A DNA stretch of 64,000 nucleotides, from contig NZ_JAGPXN010000026.1 of NCBI RefSeq assembly GCF_018070575.1, forward strand, positions 1 through 64,000, given 5' to 3'. Source of the stretch: Micromonospora sp. C31. GTDB taxonomy: Bacteria; Actinomycetota; Actinomycetes; Mycobacteriales; Micromonosporaceae. The stretch's first letter is position 1. Each line of letters starts with the position of its first letter. This document shows, piece by piece, positions 9,190 through 17,461 of this stretch. The notes under the pieces were generated by a model that saw nothing but the letters and a program-made list of their open reading frames with translations, was not told where the DNA came from and did not search any database. The translations under genes and the position numbers were made by a program.

Positions 9190-9384
9190 ATGCGCAGTGC
9201 TCTCTCGTTGGTTCTCGCCGGAGTGATCGCGGTCGCTCTCGGCGTCTTCGGGTCGGTGGCGCTGGCCACCACCCTCACCGGCACCTCGTCGTCCGAGGCC
9301 GCCAAGGCCGAGCAGGCCGCGCGGACCAGCTCGGACGGCGGTAGCGGCGGCGCCAACAAGCCGCTGGTCTACGGCACGAGGTAG
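9190..9384 (+). CDS. DUF2613 small secreted or membrane protein
   Basis: 64 residues: one N-terminal hydrophobic helix (LSLVLAGVIAVALGVFGSVA), then a short hydrophilic tail ending in LVYGTR. This matches the small actinobacterial DUF2613 family. In mycobacteria the DUF2613 gene Rv0236A sits beside aftD, and here an AftD-like gene is one gene away. AGGAGGAAG upstream of the ATG supports the start. The last 16 bases overlap, tail to tail, the end of the GT4 gene on the other strand. Function is unknown; an accessory role in arabinan synthesis is inferred from context. Confidence 0.85.
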   Translation: MRSALSLVLAGVIAVALGVFGSVALATTLTGTSSSEAAKAEQAARTSSDGGSGGANKPLVYGTR

Positions 9385-10580
9385 GACGGCTCCACCGGCT
9401 CCAACTGCTCCGCCGGCACCACAGCCCGAACGTTCGCGGCCCTCGTCACGAGGGCCGCGAATTTTTCGCCCGAGACCGGCCAGGTGAAGCGGGCCGCGTG
9501 CGCCCGCGCCGCCGCGCCCATCGCGGTACGCCGGCCGTCGTCGGTCAGCAGCAGCCGCACCTTGGCGACGAAGTCGTCGACGCCGTCGGCGAGCAGGCCG
9601 GTCCGGCCGTCGACGAGCGCCTCCTCGACCCCGCCGGCGCCACGGAACGCCACCGTCGGCGTGCCGACCGCCCCGGCCTCCACGATGGTCAGCCCCCAGC
9701 CCTCCTTGAGCGAGGGGGTGAGCGCGAGCCAGGCGCTGGCCAGCAGCTCCCGCTTCTCGGCGTCGCTGATGAAGCCGGTGAACCGGACCCGGTCGGTGAC
9801 GCCCAGCTCTTCGGCGAGTTGGCGCAGTTCCGGCTCCCACCAGCCCTGCCCGGCGACCACGAGGGTGAGCCCGGGCAGCTCGTCGGTGAGCCCGGCGACC
9901 GCGTGCAGGGCCAGTTCGACCTGCTTGTGCGGCACCAGTCGGCCGAGCACCACCAGGGACGGGTGCGGGGTGCGCGGCACCGGCCCGACCGTCATGTCGG
10001 GGGTGCCGTTGTGCACGATCGCGACCCGGGACGGGTCGATGCCGAGGGTGGCCAGCTCCTGCCGGGTGGCCGCGGAGACCGTCACGTACTGGCAGTGGCG
10101 GTAGACGCGCGGGGCGAGCCAGGACTCGACCCACCAGCCGAAGCGGGCCAGCCAGCGGCCCAGCACCACCGGCCACTGCTCGCGGTGCACGTGGTGCACC
10201 AGCGCGATGACCGGTCGGCGGGCGTACAGGGCGGACAGGAAGGGCAGGCCGTTGCCGACGTCGACGATCACGTCGGGGCGGCCGCCCCGACGTCGGGTCA
10301 GTGGCCCGAGGCCCAACGCGCCGGCCAGGTAGACGAGGGCGGCGCGCAGGTAGACGGTGTGCCGGCCGCCGCGCCGCAGCACCCGTACGCCGGCGGCGGT
10401 GACCTCCTCGGCGGGGCCGGCGGAGTGGGTGGCGCAGAGCAGCGTGGCCCGGTGGCCCCGGCGCACGAGCTCACCGGCGATCCGCTCGACGTACACCTCC
10501 GAACCGCCACCCTCCGGGTTCCGGGTGTCGCGCCAGTTGAGGAAAAGTACGTGCCGGGTGGCGGCAGGCGGTGCTTCCAC
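9369..10580 (-). CDS. glycosyltransferase family 4
   Basis: 403 residues with a GT-B fold. The N-terminal domain holds EGGGSEVYVERIAGELVRRG, the usual donor/acceptor loop of family 4 enzymes. The C-terminal domain holds LVVLGRLVPHKQVELAL and the E-x7-E motif EGWGLTIVEAG. The enzyme is probably a retaining sugar transferase using a nucleotide sugar at the inner membrane face. The GTG at 10580 has AGGAG 5 bases upstream. A matching GT4 (Rv0225) occurs in the mycobacterial gene neighbourhood that also has the membrane, DUF3068 and acyltransferase genes. A strong terminator for the opposite strand lies inside its last 35 codons. Confidence 0.88.
   Translation of the reverse strand: MEAPPAATRHVLFLNWRDTRNPEGGGSEVYVERIAGELVRRGHRATLLCATHSAGPAEEVTAAGVRVLRRGGRHTVYLRAALVYLAGALGLGPLTRRRGGRPDVIVDVGNGLPFLSALYARRPVIALVHHVHREQWPVVLGRWLARFGWWVESWLAPRVYRHCQYVTVSAATRQELATLGIDPSRVAIVHNGTPDMTVGPVPRTPHPSLVVLGRLVPHKQVELALHAVAGLTDELPGLTLVVAGQGWWEPELRQLAEELGVTDRVRFTGFISDAEKRELLASAWLALTPSLKEGWGLTIVEAGAVGTPTVAFRGAGGVEEALVDGRTGLLADGVDDFVAKVRLLLTDDGRRTAMGAAARAHAARFTWPVSGEKFAALVTRAANVRAVVPAEQLEPVEPSYLVP
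9433..9466 (+). terminator. intrinsic terminator inside the GT4 coding region
   Basis: The 13-bp perfect stem TTCGCGGCCCTCG/CGAGGGCCGCGAA closes on a 3-base loop and is followed directly by TTTTT on the plus strand. It sits 49 bases past the DUF2613 stop and lies wholly within GT4 codons on the other strand. It is the only hairpin with a T tract that I found in the window outside the SRP RNA. Confidence 0.85.
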
Positions 10581-10665
10581 ACTTACTCCTACTGCCGAGT
10601 AGTCTTCGCGTCGCGTCACACTATGGGCTTCGTCACGGCCCCCGCAATGCCTGATCGGAGGCGAG

Positions 10666-13600
10666 ATGCAGCAGGCGCCGGCCCGCCCGGAGCTGACCGA
10701 CCGACCGGACGTCACATCGAGAAGGGTGTGGCGCCTGCGCTTGGTCGCGGTCTGTCTAGGTTTGTCGGCCCTGGCGTTCCTCCAGGACCCGGGCATGATC
10801 GTCATCGACACGAAGGTGGACCTGGCGGTCGATCCAGCCGGATGGCTGAGCCGCGCCCTGCACGTCTGGGACCCGGACGGGACCTTCGGCCAGCTTCAGA
10901 ATCAGGCGTACGGCTACCTCTGGCCGATGGGCCCGTTCTTCCTGCTCGGCGAGGTGCTCGACATCCCGGCCTGGGTGGTGCAGCGGCTCTGGTGGGTGCT
11001 GCTCATGACGGTGGCCTGCACCGGCGTGGTCCGGCTGGCCGAACGGCTGCACATCGGCACGCCGGCCGCCCGCCTGCTCGCCGGGGTGGCCTTCGCGCTC
11101 TCCCCCCGGCTGGTCACCGAGCTGGGCCCGATCTCGGTGGAGGCGTGGCCGAGCGCCCTCGCGCCCTGGGTGCTGGTGCCCCTGGTGGGCCTGGCCCGGG
11201 GCGGCTCCGTACGCCGCGCGGTCACCCTGTCCGCGCTGGTGGTGGCGTGCGCCGGTGGCGTCAACGCGACGGCGGTGCTGGCCGTCGTGCCGCTGGCCGG
11301 TCTCTGGCTGGTCGGCCTGCATCCGTTCCGGCTGCGGGTCAGGGCGCTGGTCGCCTGGGGGTTGGCGGTGGGCGCCGCCACCGCCTGGTGGCTGGTGCCC
11401 CTGCTGCTGCTGGGCCGGTACAGCCCGCCGTTCCTCGACTACATCGAGACGGCGCCGGTCACCACCGGGCCCACCGACATGACCACCGTGCTGCGCGGCG
11501 CCTCGCACTGGCACGCGTACCTCAACGGCACGCACGGGCCACCCTGGTCGGCCGGCTGGCGACTGGCCACCGAGCAGCCGCTGGTGGTCGCCACCCTGGT
11601 GGTCGCCGGCCTCGGCCTCGTCGGCCTGGCCCGGCGCGGGATGCCGCACCGGCGTTTCCTGGTCACCGGCCTGCTGGTCGGGCTGGCCCTGGTCGGGCTC
11701 GGCCACGTCGGCGCGGTCGACGGGCTCGGCGCCCAGACGCAGCGGGACTTCCTCGACGCGGCCGGCGCTCCGCTGCGCAACGTGCACAAGTTCGACGTGG
11801 TGCTGCGGCTGCCGCTCATCCTCGGGCTCGCCCACCTGGTCGGACTGGTCGCGCGGGCGGCCCGCGCGGGCGACCGGCCGGACGTCAACCCGGGCCTGCC
11901 CCGCCTGCTCCAGCCGGTACGGCTGCGCGCCACGCTGGTCACCGGCACCGCCCTCGTCGCGGTCGCCGGGGTGGCGGCGCCGGCGCTGGCCGGCGGGCTG
12001 CCCGCGCAGGGCAGCTTCCGGGAGGTGCCCGGCTACTGGCACCAGGCGACCTCCTGGCTGGACCGCAACCTCGGCGACGACCGGGTGCTGGTGGTGCCCG
12101 CCGCCCGCTTCCCCCGCTACCTGTGGGGCAGCCCCAGCGACGAGGTCACCCAGCCCCTGCTGGAGAGCCCCTGGGCGGTGCGCAGTTCGGTGCCGCTCAC
12201 CCCGCCGGGCACGATCCGGCTGCTCGACGCCGTCGAGTCGGCGCTGGCCAACGGCGAGGGTTCCGCCGGGCTGGCCGACCTGCTCGCCCGCTCCGGCGTG
12301 CGGTACCTGCTGCTCCGCTCCGACCTCGACTACGGGCGTTCGGGGGCCACCCAGCCGGTGGTGGTCCGCCAGGCGCTGCAACGCTCGCCCGGCATCCGCC
12401 CGGTGCGGGCCTTCGGGCCGGAGGTCGGCGGCGGCCAGCTGCCCGGCAACTTCGTCGACCACGGGCTGGACGTGAAGGTCCGGGCCCTGGAGGTGTACGA
12501 GGTCGCCCAGCCGGTCAGCCCCGTCGTCGCGTACGACGCGAAGGGCCTGACCACCGTGGTGGGTGGGCCGGAGTCGCTGCTGCAGATCGCGGCGGCCGGC
12601 CGGCTCTCCGACGCCCCGACGGTGCTCGCCGGCGACCGCCCGACGGGGCTGGCCGACGGCCCGGTGGTGCTCACCGACGGGATGCGCCGGCGCGAGGTGG
12701 CGTTCGGGCAGCCGCACGACAACGCCTCGGCGACCATGACGTCCGCCGACGAGGCGAGGCTGCGCGCGCCCGCCCGGGACTACCTGCCGCCGTGGGGCGA
12801 GGAGCAGGCCACCACCGTGCGCTACCTGGGCATCGAGTCGGTCACCGCGTCGAGTTCCTGGTCCGACGCCCAGCCGCTGGTCGGCGGCCGGCCGGCGCAC
12901 CAGCCGTACGCGGCGCTCGACGGCAGCCTCGCCACCGCCTGGCGCTCCGCGCCCGGGACGGTCACCACCGCGCAGTGGCTCCAGGTGGAGCTGACCGAGC
13001 CGCAGGTGGTCCGCGAGGTGGGGCTCACCTTCGACACCGGCGCCGACTCCCTGCCCACGAGGATCACCGTCAGCGCCGGCAACCAGCAGACGGTGGTGGA
13101 GAACCCGGGTCAGAGCGTGCAGGTCAGCGTGCCCGCCGGCTACCCGACCCGGCGGGTGCGGGTCTCCATCGACCAGGTCTTCGACATCCGGGCCGGGTTC
13201 GGCGGCGTCGGCATCGCCGAGATCACCATTCCGGGCGTACGGGCCGAACGCACCCTGGCCGTGCCGGCGCCCCCGGCGACCGCCGCCCCGGCCTCCGTGG
13301 TGCTCACCGCCGCCGCCGGCGCCGCGCCCTGCGTCTTCGACGAGGGCCGGCCGATCTGCGACGGCGGGCTCGTGCGGGAGTCCGAGGACGGCGACCGGAT
13401 CGACCGGACGCTGAGCCTGCCGGTGGCCGCCGGCTACGACGTCGCGCTGCGGGTGCGCCCGCGCCCGGGCGGCGCGCTGAACGCGCTGCTCGACGGCGGC
13501 GGCGCGGCGGCCGTCGCGCGCGGCGTCAGCCCGGTGGTCGCCGCCTCCAGCGTCGGCGTCGACCACCCCGCCGCCCGGCCGGGCGCGGTGGTCGACGGCG

Positions 13601-14973
13601 ACCCGGCGACGACCTGGTACGCCGCCGGCTCCGACCGGCAGCCGTGGCTGCGCCTGACCTGGCCGAAGGCCCGCCAGATCGCCGGGCTGAAGGTGACCCT
13701 GCCGCCCACGGCGGCGGCGGCCCGCCCGTGGCAGGCGACCGTGATCGGGGACGGCGGCATGCGCGGCGGCGTCTTCGACGAGGGCGGCAGCCTGGTCTTC
13801 GACCGGCCGCTGAAGACGGACGAGATCACCGTGCTGATCTCCGACGTGGTGCCGGCCAACACCTTCGACCCGTACCGGCGGTTGTCGCAGAGCCTGCCGG
13901 TCGGCGTCGGCGAGCTGACCGTGTTGCCGGACGGCCCGACGCCCCGCAACGACCCGGAGGCTCCCGTCACGCTGCCCTGCGGCAGCGGGCCCACCGTCGA
14001 GGTCGGCGACGTGCTGCGCCGTACGGCCCTGGTGGCCAGCCGGCGGGAGTTGGCGGAGCTGCGCGAGGTGGACGCTGTGCTGTGCGGCGCGGGCGCGAAG
14101 GTTCCGCTGCCGCTGGCCGGCGGCGAGGTTCGGGTGGTGGCGGTGGCGAGCCGGCTGGCGATGCCCGTCCGGCTCGTCCTCACCCCGCACGCCGTGGTCC
14201 CGGGGCCCACCACCGACGGCAGCGCGGCCGGCTCGGCGGGCGTCGCCGGCTCGGCGCAGGTCGCCGACGCGGTGCAGACCCCCGTCCGGGTGGACGGCTG
14301 GTCGGCCACCCGGCGGTCGTTGCACCTGGACGGCCACCCGGGCCAGCGGGTGCTGGCCCTGCGGGAGAACGCGAACGCCGGGTGGGAGGCAACCGCGGGC
14401 GGCGAGCGGCTCACCCCGTTCGTGGTGGACGGCTGGCAGCAGGGCTGGCTGGTGCCGGCCGGCTTCTCCGGCGAGGTGCGGCTGCGCTTCGCCCCGGACG
14501 ACGGGTACGTCCTGGCGTTGGGCGCCGGCGTGATCCTGCTCGGCGGGGTCGCGGTGGCCGCCCTGCTTCCGGGCCGGGGCGTTCCGGCGGCGGTGCCGGC
14601 GCGGCGCCGCCGGCACCGGCTGCTCGCCCTGGTGTTCGGCGGGGCGGCGCTGCTGCTGGTCGGCGGCCTGGCCGCGGTGGCGGTGGCGCTGCTGGCCGCG
14701 GCCGGTGTGGTGGCCGGCCACGCCCTGGAGCCGCACCTGCACCCGCCGGACCGGCGCGGGCTGCGCCGGGCGTACCGGTTGGCCGGGCGCTGGCTGCCGG
14801 TGGCCTGCTTCGGGCTGGCCGGCTGGTACGCGGTGACCCGGGGCGGGCACACCGACGCGGCGCCTCAGTTGGCGGCGGTCGCCGCCGTGACGGTGCTCTG
14901 GTTCTCCGTGGTGTTCGGGCGTCGGCGCGGCCAGGGGCCGTTCCAGCGTTGGAAGGGCCGCTCGACGGCGTAG
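10666..14973 (+). CDS. aftD: AftD-like alpha-(1->3)-arabinofuranosyltransferase
   Basis: 1435 residues, a length typical of AftD. The N-terminal GT-C membrane part (residues 25-450) carries MIVIDTKVDLAVDPAGWL and HVWDPDGTFGQLQNQAYGY, the hallmark stretch with the acidic residues expected to bind substrate. A large outer part contains two discoidin-like (F5/8C) modules, near residue 754 (GSLATAWRS) and near 975 (DGDPATTWYAAG). Membrane helices return at about 1275-1400. AftD enzymes add arabinofuranose from decaprenyl-phospho-arabinose to envelope polysaccharides. A good site (GGAGGCGAG) precedes the ATG. The last 109 bases overlap the acyltransferase gene on the other strand. Its acceptor here is unknown. 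Confidence 0.88.
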   Translation: MQQAPARPELTDRPDVTSRRVWRLRLVAVCLGLSALAFLQDPGMIVIDTKVDLAVDPAGWLSRALHVWDPDGTFGQLQNQAYGYLWPMGPFFLLGEVLDIPAWVVQRLWWVLLMTVACTGVVRLAERLHIGTPAARLLAGVAFALSPRLVTELGPISVEAWPSALAPWVLVPLVGLARGGSVRRAVTLSALVVACAGGVNATAVLAVVPLAGLWLVGLHPFRLRVRALVAWGLAVGAATAWWLVPLLLLGRYSPPFLDYIETAPVTTGPTDMTTVLRGASHWHAYLNGTHGPPWSAGWRLATEQPLVVATLVVAGLGLVGLARRGMPHRRFLVTGLLVGLALVGLGHVGAVDGLGAQTQRDFLDAAGAPLRNVHKFDVVLRLPLILGLAHLVGLVARAARAGDRPDVNPGLPRLLQPVRLRATLVTGTALVAVAGVAAPALAGGLPAQGSFREVPGYWHQATSWLDRNLGDDRVLVVPAARFPRYLWGSPSDEVTQPLLESPWAVRSSVPLTPPGTIRLLDAVESALANGEGSAGLADLLARSGVRYLLLRSDLDYGRSGATQPVVVRQALQRSPGIRPVRAFGPEVGGGQLPGNFVDHGLDVKVRALEVYEVAQPVSPVVAYDAKGLTTVVGGPESLLQIAAAGRLSDAPTVLAGDRPTGLADGPVVLTDGMRRREVAFGQPHDNASATMTSADEARLRAPARDYLPPWGEEQATTVRYLGIESVTASSSWSDAQPLVGGRPAHQPYAALDGSLATAWRSAPGTVTTAQWLQVELTEPQVVREVGLTFDTGADSLPTRITVSAGNQQTVVENPGQSVQVSVPAGYPTRRVRVSIDQVFDIRAGFGGVGIAEITIPGVRAERTLAVPAPPATAAPASVVLTAAAGAAPCVFDEGRPICDGGLVRESEDGDRIDRTLSLPVAAGYDVALRVRPRPGGALNALLDGGGAAAVARGVSPVVAASSVGVDHPAARPGAVVDGDPATTWYAAGSDRQPWLRLTWPKARQIAGLKVTLPPTAAAARPWQATVIGDGGMRGGVFDEGGSLVFDRPLKTDEITVLISDVVPANTFDPYRRLSQSLPVGVGELTVLPDGPTPRNDPEAPVTLPCGSGPTVEVGDVLRRTALVASRRELAELREVDAVLCGAGAKVPLPLAGGEVRVVAVASRLAMPVRLVLTPHAVVPGPTTDGSAAGSAGVAGSAQVADAVQTPVRVDGWSATRRSLHLDGHPGQRVLALRENANAGWEATAGGERLTPFVVDGWQQGWLVPAGFSGEVRLRFAPDDGYVLALGAGVILLGGVAVAALLPGRGVPAAVPARRRRHRLLALVFGGAALLLVGGLAAVAVALLAAAGVVAGHALEPHLHPPDRRGLRRAYRLAGRWLPVACFGLAGWYAVTRGGHTDAAPQLAAVAAVTVLWFSVVFGRRRGQGPFQRWKGRSTA

Positions 14974-16064
14974 TAGCTGACCGCGGCGAGGACCAGCCCA
15001 CCGGCGACGGTGAGCAGGAAGATCTCGCCCGTGTCGCCGCTGAAGTTCGGCCGGTCGCCGACGATGTAGACCCCCTCCAGCACGAACGGGTGCCAGAGGA
15101 ACAGCCCGTAGGACACCCGACCGAGCCACCGGCCGGCGGTGCCACCGAGGACGGCCTTGGTGCGGGTGGCCGGCCCGAACGCCACCGGCAGCACCACCAT
15201 GACCGCCACCAGGGCGTACAGCGCCATCTTCAGCCCGAACTGGGCGGCGGTGGGCTCGGCCAGGTCGCGGGGCCCCACGATCGGCGTGGTGGCGACGGCC
15301 AGGGCGGCCAGCGCGACCGACCAGCAGGCCAGCGGCGCGGCGCCGAGGTCGTCCAGCCACCGCCAGCGCTCACCGGTACCGGTGTGCAGCGACACGTGGA
15401 CGGTCGCCAGCGCCATGCCGGCGCCGAACCAGCCGGCGTACGAGGGCAGCCACATGGTGTGCAGGCCCAGGTCGAGCAGGCCGAGACCCATCAGGGCCAC
15501 CCAGCCGGCGGTGATCGCCAGGCCCGCCGCGACGATGAGGGCGGTGGACCGGCCGGGACGCCAGCGCCGCCGCAGCAGCAGCGCGGCGAGCAGCGGCAGC
15601 AGCAGGTAGAAGGCCGCCTCGGTGGCGAGGCTCCAGGTCTGGCTCAGGCCGTGGCGCAACTGCCGGGGCTCGTAGATCTGGGCCAGCGTCAGGTGCCGCC
15701 ACCAGTCGCCGGCCGACGCCGGCTGGTTCTGCGGCAGCACCAGCAGGCAGACCACCACGGTCAGCCAGTAGGCGGGCAGGATGCGGGTCGCCCGGCGCCA
15801 CAGGTAGCGCCGGGCGGAGGGGGACCGCTGCCCGGTGGCCGACGAGTGGGCGTACGGGCGGAAGAGCAGGAAGCCGGAGAGCACGAAGAAGACGGCGACG
15901 CCCACGTCGAGGCGGGACAACCAGCTGCCCAGCCCCGTGTCTCCGGTGTTCTCGCCGGTGGCGAACCCGACGTGGTGCCCGACGACGGCCAGCGCGCCGA
16001 TCACCCGTACGGCGTCCAGCGCGGGCAGTCGGTGGAGGCCGTGATCCGGAGTTGGGGCAGACAT
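14865..16064 (-). CDS. acyltransferase family 3 membrane protein
   Basis: 399 residues with about 10 membrane segments. The N-terminus has LDAVRVIGALAVVGHHVGF, whose histidine pair is the conserved catalytic region, then FFVLSGFLLFRPY and RRATRILPAYWLTVVV. The C-terminus has FLWHPFVLEGVYIV and ERPFQRW, all typical of acyltransferase-3 proteins. These O-acylate sugars of exported glycans. The ATG at 16064 is preceded by GGACGG. The 3' end overlaps the AftD-like gene by 109 bases. The counterpart in the mycobacterial neighbourhood is an integral membrane acyltransferase (Rv0228). Confidence 0.9.
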   Translation of the reverse strand: MSAPTPDHGLHRLPALDAVRVIGALAVVGHHVGFATGENTGDTGLGSWLSRLDVGVAVFFVLSGFLLFRPYAHSSATGQRSPSARRYLWRRATRILPAYWLTVVVCLLVLPQNQPASAGDWWRHLTLAQIYEPRQLRHGLSQTWSLATEAAFYLLLPLLAALLLRRRWRPGRSTALIVAAGLAITAGWVALMGLGLLDLGLHTMWLPSYAGWFGAGMALATVHVSLHTGTGERWRWLDDLGAAPLACWSVALAALAVATTPIVGPRDLAEPTAAQFGLKMALYALVAVMVVLPVAFGPATRTKAVLGGTAGRWLGRVSYGLFLWHPFVLEGVYIVGDRPNFSGDTGEIFLLTVAGGLVLAAVSYYAVERPFQRWNGPWPRRRPNTTENQSTVTAATAAN

Positions 16065-16175
16065 CAACCGTCCAGAGGGTCGCGTGATTATGTAACCCGG
16101 GAGTAACCTGCGGCCAAGTTTAGGGACAGGACCGCTCGCCGGACACCGGCTGACTGTCTTTGTTGGGAGGATTCA

Positions 16176-17288
16176 GTGAAGGCTCGTCTGGGCGCCGTGC
16201 TGTTCGGGATAGGCGTCTTGTGTCTCGTGCTCGCCGCGGGAGCGGCGCTGTTCGTGGCACCGACGGTGACGAAACTGCCGTACGACCTCAAGCTGTGCAA
16301 CGCGGAGGGTAAGCCGGAGGGCTGCCTGAAGTCGAGCGTCGCGGTGGCGGAGAACGCCAGGTTCCTGCAGCTCAAGGCGGGTATCCCGCCGACGGTGCAG
16401 ACCGGCACGCTGGAGGCCACCACCGAGGTGGCGCCGCAGGCCGGCACCACCGAGGCGGAGATGACCGGCGACCTGGAGGGTAAGGCGGTCGTCTGGGGCG
16501 CGTACGGCACGGTCAAGTGGATCCAGACCGGCGAGGTGATCAGCCAGTACTCCGCCGAGCTGGCCCTGGACCGGTCGAGCGCCGCGGCGGTCGCCTGGGA
16601 CAAGCAGTTCCTCCAGACCGACGGCCCGGAGGGGCCGAGCGAGGTCACCTTCGGTGGGCAGACCTACAAGTTCCCGTTCAACACCGAGCGCAAGGACCAC
16701 GAGTACTTCGACCGTGACCTGCGCAAGGCGTTGCCGATCCGGTTCGACGGCACGGAGAAGATCGACGGCACCGAGGCGTACCGGTTCCAGCAGGTCATCG
16801 AGGAGACCGACCTGGGCATGGCGGCCGACCGGGTCGGCGCCCTGCTCGGGGCGCTCGCGCCGGGCGCGACCAGCGGCAAGGTGATGTACAGCAACACCCG
16901 CACCATCTGGGTCGAGCCGGTCAGCGGCAACTTCGTCAAGGTCCGGGAGCAGCAGAAGAAGACGCTGGTGCCGGACCAGGGCGCGGCCACCGCGCTGCTG
17001 GACGCCGACTTCGTCTACACCGACCAGACCGTCGCGAACAGCGTCGAGTCGGCCGGGAAGAACCGGGACAAGCTGCTGCTGATCGGGCGGACCATCCCGC
17101 TCGTGCTGGCGGTCGTCGGTGCTCTGGCGCTGCTCGTCGGGCTCTGGCTGGTGCTGGCCGGACGCCGGGCCACCGCCGCCGCGCGGCACCGCGCGGACAG
17201 CGACGTCGACGCCGCCACGGTGCCCGCGCCGAGGACGTCGTCCGAGCAGGTCGTGTCCGGGCGCGACGGAGAGGCCGGGCGCCGGTAG
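16176..17288 (+). CDS. DUF3068 membrane-anchored protein
   Basis: 370 residues. One membrane segment at the N-terminus (LGAVLFGIGVLCLVLAAGAA) and one near the C-terminus (about 305-328, IPLVLAVVGALALLVGLWLV) flank an extracytoplasmic beta-rich domain with FPFNTERKDHEYFDRDLRKA and TRTIWVEPVSGNFVKV. This is the DUF3068 family, sometimes called PorA-like; Rv0227c is the mycobacterial member. GGGAGG lies upstream of the GTG start. It diverges from the acyltransferase gene across about 110 bases. The biochemical role is unknown; a part in envelope glycan or lipid handling is inferred from neighbours. Confidence 0.88.
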   Translation: MKARLGAVLFGIGVLCLVLAAGAALFVAPTVTKLPYDLKLCNAEGKPEGCLKSSVAVAENARFLQLKAGIPPTVQTGTLEATTEVAPQAGTTEAEMTGDLEGKAVVWGAYGTVKWIQTGEVISQYSAELALDRSSAAAVAWDKQFLQTDGPEGPSEVTFGGQTYKFPFNTERKDHEYFDRDLRKALPIRFDGTEKIDGTEAYRFQQVIEETDLGMAADRVGALLGALAPGATSGKVMYSNTRTIWVEPVSGNFVKVREQQKKTLVPDQGAATALLDADFVYTDQTVANSVESAGKNRDKLLLIGRTIPLVLAVVGALALLVGLWLVLAGRRATAAARHRADSDVDAATVPAPRTSSEQVVSGRDGEAGRR

Positions 17289-17338
17289 CGGACCGCCGGG
17301 CGGCCTCCACCGGGTGGGCGTCGATCACCGGCAGCCAG

Positions 17339-17388
17339 CGAAGGCAGCCGCCGTCGCTCCCGTACGCGGGGCGACGGCGGTGGCCTTC
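17339..17388. terminator. bidirectional hairpin between converging genes
   Basis: The arms AAGGCAGCCGCCGTCGC and GCGACGGCGGTGGCCTT pair at 15 of 17 positions around a 13-base loop. They lie between the DUF3068 and DUF885 genes, which converge. Likely a shared terminator. Confidence 0.6.
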
Positions 17389-17461
17389 GTGCGCAGGCAG
17401 CCCTCACCCCACCGCCACCCCCGGTGCGGGGCCGCTGTCCCCCGGTCCCGCACCGGCCAGC

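Noticed and set aside
10756..15360. A long open frame antisense to the AftD-like gene
   Set aside because: No known motifs, biased to Arg/Gly/His, no ribosome binding site. It is a shadow of the AftD coding frame.
9498..16106. A very long open frame on the plus strand across the GT4, AftD and acyltransferase region
   Set aside because: It is the frame opposite or offset to real genes; in DNA this GC-rich stop codons are rare. It is Arg/Gly/Pro-rich, lacks any domain and has no plausible start.
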